Shown here: positions 57,272-64,000 of the stretch, one piece after another
How positions within the stretch are numbered: the stretch's first letter is position 1
Layout: the number at the start of each line of letters is the position of its first letter
Assembly (NCBI RefSeq): GCF_963259705.1
Contig: NC_081861.1
Span: 69,855,623 to 69,919,622 of the forward strand
Direction: 5' to 3'
DNA: 64,000 bases
From: Myotis daubentonii
Lineage: Eukaryota; Chordata; Mammalia; Chiroptera; Vespertilionidae
The notes under the pieces: model-generated
What the model was told of the DNA's origin: nothing
Databases searched by the model: none
What the model saw: the letters and a program-made list of their open reading frames with translations, nothing else
Program-made: the position numbers and the translations under genes

Positions 57272-57845
57272 GGACCTGCAGACCATTATGCTAAGCGAAA
57301 AAATCCAGTGCAGTGGTTCTCAACCTTCTGACCCTTTAAATACAGTTCCTCATGTTGTGACCAAACCATAAAATTACTTTTGTTGTTACTTCATAACTGT
57401 AATGTTGCTACTGTTATGAATCATAATGTAAATATCTGATATGCAGGATGGTCTTAGGCGACCCCTGTGAAAGGGTTGTTCGACCGCCAAAGGGGTCGCG
57501 ACCCACAGGTTGAGTACCGCTGAGTTAGGGAAAGATAAGTATCACATGATCTCACTCATATGTGGAATCTAATGACCAAAATAAACTGATGAAAAAAAAT
57601 AAATCCAGAGACACAGAAGCATGGAACAGGCTGATGAATCTCAGAGGGAAGGCAGGGGTGGGTGGTGGGTGGGGAAAGAGTAACCAAAGACCTTATATGC
57701 ATATATTCATAACACATGGACACAGACAATAGGGTGGTGAAGGGCTAGGGGTTGGTGGTTGAGGGTGTGTCAAAGAAAAAAAAAACAAACAAAGAGGACA
57801 TCTTTAATATTTTCAACAATAAAGATAACTTTTTTAAAAGAAAAG
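57272..57845 (+). mobile_element. 5'-truncated L1 3' end with 14-bp TSD, host of SPIN
   Basis: AAAATCTGTGCATG flanks it at 57258-57271 and 57846-57859. The body starts at ACCATTATGCTAAGCG, is split by SPIN, and continues ATCACATGATCTCACTCATA to the 3'UTR and tail. Confidence 0.85.
57311..57522 (+). mobile_element. SPIN non-autonomous hAT element
   Basis: The sequence begins CAGTGGTTCTCAACCTTCTG and ends GGTTGAGTACCGCTG. Reverse-complemented, the body contains the well-known SPIN strings (GGGTCGCGACC, GACCATCCTGCATATCAGAT). SPIN elements are nearly identical in bats, opossum, tenrec, bushbaby, frog and lizard and are a textbook case of horizontal transfer. 212 bp. The 8-bp duplication is not clean here. 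Confidence 0.93.
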
Positions 57846-57969
57846 AAAATCTGTGCATGTGTAGAATGGAATTCCACAAGTGAAAACAAAGAAAAATAAA
57901 ACTTCTTTGGAAATAATAATTACCACAGAATTGTAAAATTAATATTTCCCGAACTCTCAAAAGACTGAG

Positions 57970-58485
57970 AAAAATTTAAGCTCTCAATGTGCAGCATGGA
58001 GAAAATTTTCTGAATATATGAGGTAGAGATACCACAAGTACAGAACCTCAGAAATAAAGCTAAATTGAGGCTGGATTAAATTCATTAACAGAAGATCTGT
58101 GCTTTAAGAGCTATTAATAGAAGTTTTTCAGACAGAAGGGAAATGACAATAGGTGAAAACTTAAATCTATGCTAAAGAGAGTGCTGAAAAGAGTAAATAT
58201 GTGAGTAAATATAAGAAATAATTTTTACTTTTGATAAATATTTTTAAATAAAATTTACTCAAAGTAAAAAACATTAACAATGCATTGTGAAGTTTATACC
58301 ATATATAGAAATAAATTGTATGATAATAACTGCACAATTTTCAGAAGGGAGTAAGTGAAAGTAAACTTGAAGAATCAGCATTATACATAAGTGGTAAAGT
58401 ATTGCTTGAAGATTGACTATAAGTTAAAGAGGCATATTATAAGTGTATGAATAGCCACTAAAATAAAACAAATAGCAGGCAAATA
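57970..58485 (+). mobile_element. Old L1M fragment, left part
   Basis: TTTTTCAGACAGAAGGGAAA, GTGAAAACTTAAATCTATGC and GTAAATATGTGAGTAAATAT follow old L1M internal sequence. The element seems to resume after the Helitrons at 60102. Confidence 0.5.
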
Positions 58486-59043
58486 TCCTATCTAATAAAA
58501 GAGAAACATGGTAATTGATGTACAACCACTATCCTTCCCATTGGCTAATCAGCAAGATATGCAAATTAACTGCCAGCCAAAATGGCGGCCGACAGCCAGG
58601 CAGCTTGAAACTAACATGAGGCTTGACTGCTTCAGTGACGGAGGACTCCAACGTTCCCCGCCTGCCTTGCCGGCCTCTGAGCCTGCAGTTTAAGAAACAC
58701 TGTAACAAATATAGAAGCTAAACAAACCCCCAGAAACCTGCTTTCAGTGAGCCAGGATCTCAGAGTTGGAGTTGATACAGAGTTTTGATTATAGAACCGA
58801 AACAAACCAGATACCTGCTTTCAGGAGCGGAGGCCTAAGAGCTGGAGCCTCAGAGCTAAAGCTGGCCCAGAATTAAAAAAAAGAAAAAAAGGAGCGGTTG
58901 GGAGCTTCCATCACCCGCCAGCCTGAAAACAGCCCTCAGCCCCTCACCCAGACTGGCCAGGCATCCCAGTGGCGACCCCCACCCTGATCAAGGACACCCT
59001 TCAGGGCAAACCAGCCGGCCCCCACACGTGCACCAGGCCTCTA
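58486..59043 (+). mobile_element. Compound Helitron copy 4, upstream module
   Basis: Starts TCCTATCTAATAAAAGAG after A, octamer ATGCAAAT at about 58559, YY1-like AAAATGGCGGC at 58579-58589. Ends TGCACCAGGCCTCTA without hairpin, joined to TCCTATATAG. Confidence 0.9.
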
Positions 59044-60101
59044 TCCTATATAGTAAAAGGGTAATATGCCTCCCAGCACCGGGATCAGCGGAGCCACGAG
59101 CCCTCCCGGCACCGGGATCAGCGTGACAGGGGGCAGCGCCCAAACCCCCTGATCGCCCTGTGGCTCTGTGTCTGACAGGGGGTGGGGCCACAAACTCCCT
59201 ATTGGCCCTGCTCTGTTCGTGACATGGGAAGGCGCCCCAACCTCCTGATCAGCCCTGCTCTGTGCCTGATACGGGGGAGCTCCCCAAATCCCTGATCGCC
59301 CTGCGACTCTGTGTGTGACCGGGTGCGGCGCCCCAACCCCCCCCCCCCCACGGGCCCTGCTCTGTGTGTGACAGGGTAGAGCCATAACCTCCCCATCGGC
59401 CCTGCCCTGAGTGTGAGAGTGGTGGCACCCCAACCCCCTGTTCGGCCCTGGTCTGTGGGTGATAGAGGGCGGAACCCCAACCCCCAAACCCCCACGGGCC
59501 CTACTCTGTGTGTGATGGGGAAGAGCCATAACCTCCCCATCAGCCCTGCCCTGAGTGTGACAGTGGCAGCGCCCCAACCCCCTGATCGGCCCTGCTCTGT
59601 GGATGATAGAGGGCAGCACCCCAACCCCCTGATCTGCCCTGCTCTGTGTGTGACAGGGGGCGGTGCCCCAACTCCCCTATTGCCCCTACTGTGTGAGTGA
59701 CAGGAGGGAGCTCCCCAACCCCCTGATCGGCACTGCTCTGTGCATGACAGGGTGGCACCACAACCTCCCTATCGACCCTGCCTTGAGTGTGACAGGGGGC
59801 GGTGCCCCAACCCCCCAATCGGGCCTACCCTGAGTGTGACTGAGGGTGGCATTGCAACCTCCCAATCTGCCCTGCTCTGTGCATGACAGGGGGCTGTGCC
59901 CCAACTCCCCAATCGGCCCTGCGCTGAGCCCAACCAGGGGCTGCACTTAGGGATTGGGCCTGCCCTCTGCCACCCGGGAGCAGGCCTAAGCCAGCAGGTC
60001 GTTATCTCCCGAGGGGTCCCAGACTGCGAGAGGGCACCGGCCGGGCTGAGGGACCCCCTTTCTCCCACGAGTGCACAAATTTTTGTGCACCAGGCCTCTA
60101 G
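59044..60101 (+). mobile_element. Compound Helitron copy 4, downstream module
   Basis: Starts TCCTATATAGTAAAAGGG and ends GTGCACAAATTTTTGTGCAC, CAGGCCTCTAG before T. The interior minisatellite (about 59130-59900) has about 60-bp units; frames of 192 and 141 codons across it are artefacts. Confidence 0.9.
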
Positions 60102-60437
60102 TAGGATATAAAGTAAAATCTAAAAAAGTACAAAATTAATTCAAAAGAAAGCAGATAAAAGAAAAAGGTAACTATGAACATATGGGATAAATACAAAATT
60201 AATTTTAAAATGATAAACTGAAACCTGATCATATTGTGCATGGTATTAATATAACAATAAAAAGGATGACATTATTTTTTTTAAAAAAACAAGACTTGAC
60301 TATATGTCTTTTATAAGGAACTCACTTTAAATGCAAAGACTTACATTATTGAAAATAAAAAGATGAGAAGAACAAACAAGGCAAATACTAAGCATAAGAA
60401 AATGTAGTGATGATATAAATATCAGAAAAAGTAGTAA
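60102..60437 (+). mobile_element. Old L1M fragment, middle part
   Basis: ACAAAATTAATTCAAAAGAA and ATGTCTTTTATAAGGAACTC match old L1M ORF2 N-terminal region, continuing the piece left of the Helitrons. Confidence 0.55.
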
Positions 60438-60899
60438 TGCCGGTGGTCTTGATCCCGCATTTAGAAGGGTTCAGGAATCTGGAGAAGCACTGTGTGTAAA
60501 TTAATCAAGAGTCCAGAGACAAAACATAATTTTGGAAGGCATTTATGGGCCAGAGGAGCTTGGCTAAAGAAACCAAGTTCTCTCTGTCTCAGGACCCCTT
60601 GCTGTTTATTAACACAATTTATCCTAAGTCAAGGTAGATATACACTTCAAAGGGTAGGGTAAGGTACAGAATCCATTATCAGATTGGGGAAAAACTGCCT
60701 ATGGCTGTTCAGGTGTTTGGCCAGTAGGAGGCAATAACATGTAGATTAAGATGCCCTCAGCTGTCTGGCAGAAAGCAATCATTTTATGCATCCTTTTCAG
60801 GTTTGTGGAAATACCCTCAGCCATCTCCAGATGATTCAGCCCTGCTGACATGCTGGAATTGGTTTCCCGCAAAGTAGACTTCGGAGTAAGGAATAACAA
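60438..60899 (-). mobile_element. Solo LTR related to the provirus LTR, 6-bp TSD
   Basis: Opens TGCCGGTGG and shares GGGTTCAGGAATCTGGAGAA and other blocks with the LTRs at 3202 and 10612 but is clearly more distant. TAGTAA flanks it (60432-60437 and 60900-60905). TTTATT-type strings (AATAAA on minus) lie at about 60606. No interior remains. Confidence 0.7.
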
Positions 60900-60905
60900 T
60901 AGTAA

Positions 60906-61620
60906 TAAACAGGGTTATTTCATAATAGCAAATGGGTCAGTAAACCAAGAAGTTATTACAACATTAATGTATCTACAAAGTACATAATTTAAAAATATCT
61001 GAAATGAAGTCTAATATAACTGAATAGGAAAAAATAAGAATCCACTATTATAGTTGGAAATTGTAGTTTTATTCACTTAATAATGGATAGGAGAAAGTGG
61101 ACAGAAAAATCAGTAAGAATATAAACAACCTGAATAACATTATCTATCAGGATGACCCCACTGACATCTATAGGACCTGTCATCCAATAACACAAAATAA
61201 ATAATTCTTTAAAACATATGTAAAATATTCATGAAGTTAGACCATGTGGTGGATCATAAAACATGGCTCAATATATATGAAAGTATTGACATCATGTGGA
61301 ATATGTTCTCTCACCAAAATAGAATCAAAATGGAAACAAAAACAAAGAGATATGGGAAAAAATCAAGTATTTTAAAATTAAATAACACACTTCTAACAAC
61401 AACAACAACAACAACAAAAAACACAACCCATGGATCAAAGAGGAAATTACCAAAGAAATTATAAAAATATCAAACAAAAGAGAAACAAAAATAGAACATA
61501 AAAATGTATGGATCAACAATATACTAGTAAGAACAATTCATCAAGCATATTAAAATTATCATACACCATGACCAAATAGGATTTATTTTTGGAAAGCAAG
61601 AATGATTCTATATATGAAAA
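60906..61620 (+). mobile_element. Old L1M ORF2 remnant, right part
   Basis: AACAGGGTTATTTCATAATA, AGACCATGTGGTGGATCATA and CACCATGACCAAATAGGATT follow L1 ORF2 order through the endonuclease and RT regions with large gaps. An (AAC)7 run lies at 61395-61416. Confidence 0.6.
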
Positions 61621-61624
61621 TTAA

Positions 61625-61794
61625 CGAATGAATAATTACATAGAAGAAAACAAAGGTACTAAACTTATAGACCTTAGTCATAGAGAGGATTTTATGAATT
61701 TGACCCCAAAGTCAAGGGAAGTAAAAGCAAAAATAAATGAATGGGACTATATAAAAATAAAAGGTTTCTGCACAGAAAACACACACACACACAC

Positions 61795-61831
<37 letters not shown>

Positions 61832-62850
61832 AAACAAAAACAAAAAAACCCAACCAAATGAATGGGATATGATATTTGCAAAAAAAAAAAAAACAGCTCT
61901 GGCAAGGGGATAATAGGCTAAATACATAAAGAACTAATACAACTCAATACCAAAAAGTTCCTCACAAATAATCCAATTGAAAAGTGGACAGAGGACCTGC
62001 ACAGTCCCAAGAAGACACAAATGGCCAGCATATACATGAAAATATGCCCACATCCACTAGTTATTAGGGAAATACAAATCAAAGTTGCAAGGAAATACCA
62101 CCTCACATCTGTTAGAATGACTATTATCAATAAGACAAGTTATAATATGTGTTGGAGAGGTTGTGGAGGAAAAGGAAGCCTCATTCACTGCTGGTGGGAC
62201 TGTAAACTGGTACAACTACTATAGAAAACAGTATGGAGGTTTCTAAAAAATATAATAGAATCATCATATGACCCAGCAATCCTTATTCTGGGTACCTATT
62301 TGAAAAATTTTAAAACATTTATTCACAAAGATGTATGCACCCTTATGTTCATTGCAGTATTATTCATGGTGGCTAAGACATGGGAAAAGCAAAGTGTCCT
62401 AGATGATTAGATAAAGACATTTTGGTACATATATAAAATGGAATACTACTCAACCATAATAAAATATTAAATACTGCCATTTGTTCAACATGGATGGATC
62501 TTGAGAATATCATGCTAAGAGAAATACGTCAGACAGAAAAAGTCAAGAACCATATGCTATCACTAATATTTGGGATATAAAACTGAAAGCAAATGAACAA
62601 ACCAGACAAAAAAACAAAACTCATGGACATAGACAACAGCATGTTGGCTAACAGAAAGAAAGGAGTCAGGGGAGGGGAGTAAAGGAGAAATGGGGTCAAA
62701 TATATTTGTGAAAGGAGATTTGCCTTGGGTGTGAGCATATGCAACTACAGATATAATATACAGTACACAGACGATGTATCATAACATTGTACACTTGAAA
62801 TGTATATAATTTATTAATCAATCTCACTCCAATAAATTTAATTCAAAAAG
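61625..62850 (+). mobile_element. L1 ORF2 3' part and 3'UTR
   Basis: TGTGTTGGAGAGGTTGTGGA (ORF2 WRGCGGKG region), TCATTCACTGCTGGTGGGAC, ACTACTCAACCATAATAAAA, then a 3'UTR ending TAATTTATTAATCAATCTC. A 67-codon frame (62021-62224) keeps the WRGCGGKG...HCWWDC Cys motif. A microsatellite sits inside. Confidence 0.7.
61779..61832 (+). repeat. (AC)n(AAC)n microsatellite within L1
   Basis: About nine AC units run into about twelve ACA units. Confidence 0.9.
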
Positions 62851-62854
62851 CAAA

Positions 62855-63751
62855 AAGAAAATCAAATAAATACACCAGGGGAACAGAATAATGGGGAAAA
62901 CACAGTAATTTTGATGCACTGATAAATTCAATAGGTTTTTCTTAATATTTTCAGTTTCATTTAATGAGTATTCATTTCTTTGCAGAAAATATAGGATTTC
63001 TACCAATTAAATAATATTCTAGTAAGAAGAAAGATATACCTGTAACCTTGTTCAGCAAAGATATTTTCTCTGTAGATCCAAACTCATGAATAGGTCTAAA
63101 CTGGCAATACCTATTGTTTATTTATTATGGGTAGATTTCCATTTTATAAACAAACATCTGATGTTCTGGAAGAGGTTTGGGGTTTTAGAATGTCTTTGAT
63201 ATATATTTCCTGATACCGAAAGGGGATGTATTCCCCTGTTGGTATTCCCTAAATGCCATCACTTGCAGCTGCAGCACATTTTTAGGGGTACTCTTCTCCA
63301 GAGATGAATACATATAAAGACATAATACATACAGGATAACCCTCTAGTAACCATATATGCTCTCCAGTCTTCTCAAACTTACTGCTCCTCAAAATTTTAT
63401 AATTTATCTCTCTTTACCTCCCTTGACCCCTTTTTATTTTTCTCCCAGTTTCTTTCATCTGGAATTTTATGTAAGCTTCTATCCAAATATCACCATTTCA
63501 AGGGTCAAAGTCCCATTTTACAACTAAAGGACAGAGTTTTCCCTGACTATTCTACTCTACAATAATCTGGGTTCTGACCCTCTTTAGCCTTTATAAAACA
63601 TTTAGCTTTATTTTTTTCCCTAATACTAAGTTTTTCACAGTTTTTGACCTATAATTAGATTGCTAGATCCTCAAAGGCAGATTCCTATCTTCGGTTTATA
63701 CTATATTCCTCATGCCCCCACATAACATTTCTTCTATGAGTCCTAATTTTG
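62855..63751. other. Unassigned intergenic DNA
   Basis: No supported repeat or exon. Confidence 0.45.
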
Positions 63752-63767
63752 AAAAGTAACACAGTCA

Positions 63768-63982
63768 GCCCTAGCTGGTTTGGCTCAGTGGATAGAGCAT
63801 CGGCCTGAAGACTGAAGGGTCCCAGGTTTGATTTCGGTCAAGAGCATATGCCTGGGTTGCAAGCCCGATCCCTAGTAGGGGACATGCAGGAGGCAGCTGA
63901 TCAGTGATTCTCTCTCATCATTGATGTTTCTATCTCTCTCTCCTTCTCCCTTCCTCTCTGAAATCAATAAAGATATTTCAAA
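63768..63982 (+). mobile_element. VES-type tRNA SINE with 16-bp TSD
   Basis: Head CCCTAGCTGGTTTGGCTCAG, B-box GGTTTGATTTC, A-rich end. AAAAGTAACACAGTCA flanks it at 63752-63767 and 63983-63998. Confidence 0.9.
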
Positions 63983-64000
63983 AAAAGTAACACAGTCAAT

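Overview
This window looks like non-genic nuclear DNA of a vespertilionid (vesper) bat. The reasoning is internal: about eighteen Helitron pieces with HeliBat-type ends (TCCTATATAATAAAAG at the 5' end, a GTGCAC hairpin and CTAG at the 3' end), tRNA-derived VES-type SINEs, a SPIN hAT element, another bat-type hAT MITE, a piggyBac MITE and a Tc1/mariner-type MITE all sit beside mammalian L1, HAL1, L2/MIR and ERV remnants. No other mammal group is known to carry this combination. I find no host protein-coding exon, tRNA gene or other functional RNA gene. The only long intact reading frame of clear origin is a 288-codon LINE-type ORF1 on the minus strand at 5457-6323.

Layout. 0.5-3 kb: an old minus-strand HAL1/L1ME copy with a younger L1 scrap inside. 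3.2-11 kb: an old plus-strand L1 is split by a minus-strand betaretrovirus-like provirus (two LTRs, a Lys-type primer site, AGTACT duplications), and the provirus was itself hit by a chimeric HAL1/L1 element, a hAT MITE and a piggyBac MITE. 11-16.7 kb: a solo LTR, a Helitron, an L1 with an inverted 5' part, a second Helitron and an old L1 tail. 16.7-25 kb: mostly unassigned DNA with MIR/L2, VES SINEs, one L1 3' end and a Helitron. 25-27.5 kb: a second HAL1, with its own 3' end and a broken ORF1. 29-32 kb: L1 3' ends, one split exactly by a Helitron. 33.4-35.7 kb: four Helitrons in tandem. 36-45 kb: more Helitrons (three in tandem at 42.8-44.4), two solo LTRs, an L1 3' end and a retroposed U2 snRNA fragment. 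46-53 kb: a near full-length minus-strand L1 with decayed ORF1 and ORF2. 53.5-60 kb: two long compound Helitrons, a minisatellite-rich Helitron, a Tc-type MITE and an L1 3' end holding SPIN. 60-64 kb: a solo LTR related to the provirus, an old L1 and a VES SINE.

Two results stand out. First, a two-module Helitron occurs four times. In every copy the upstream module has lost its 3' hairpin and terminal G and joins the next module at the same CTCTA/T(C)C junction. This suggests that read-through made a compound element which then spread as a unit. Second, a HAL1 body with an intact ORF1 carries an L1 3' end instead of its own and is flanked by a perfect 14-bp target-site duplication, so the chimera moved as one RNA.
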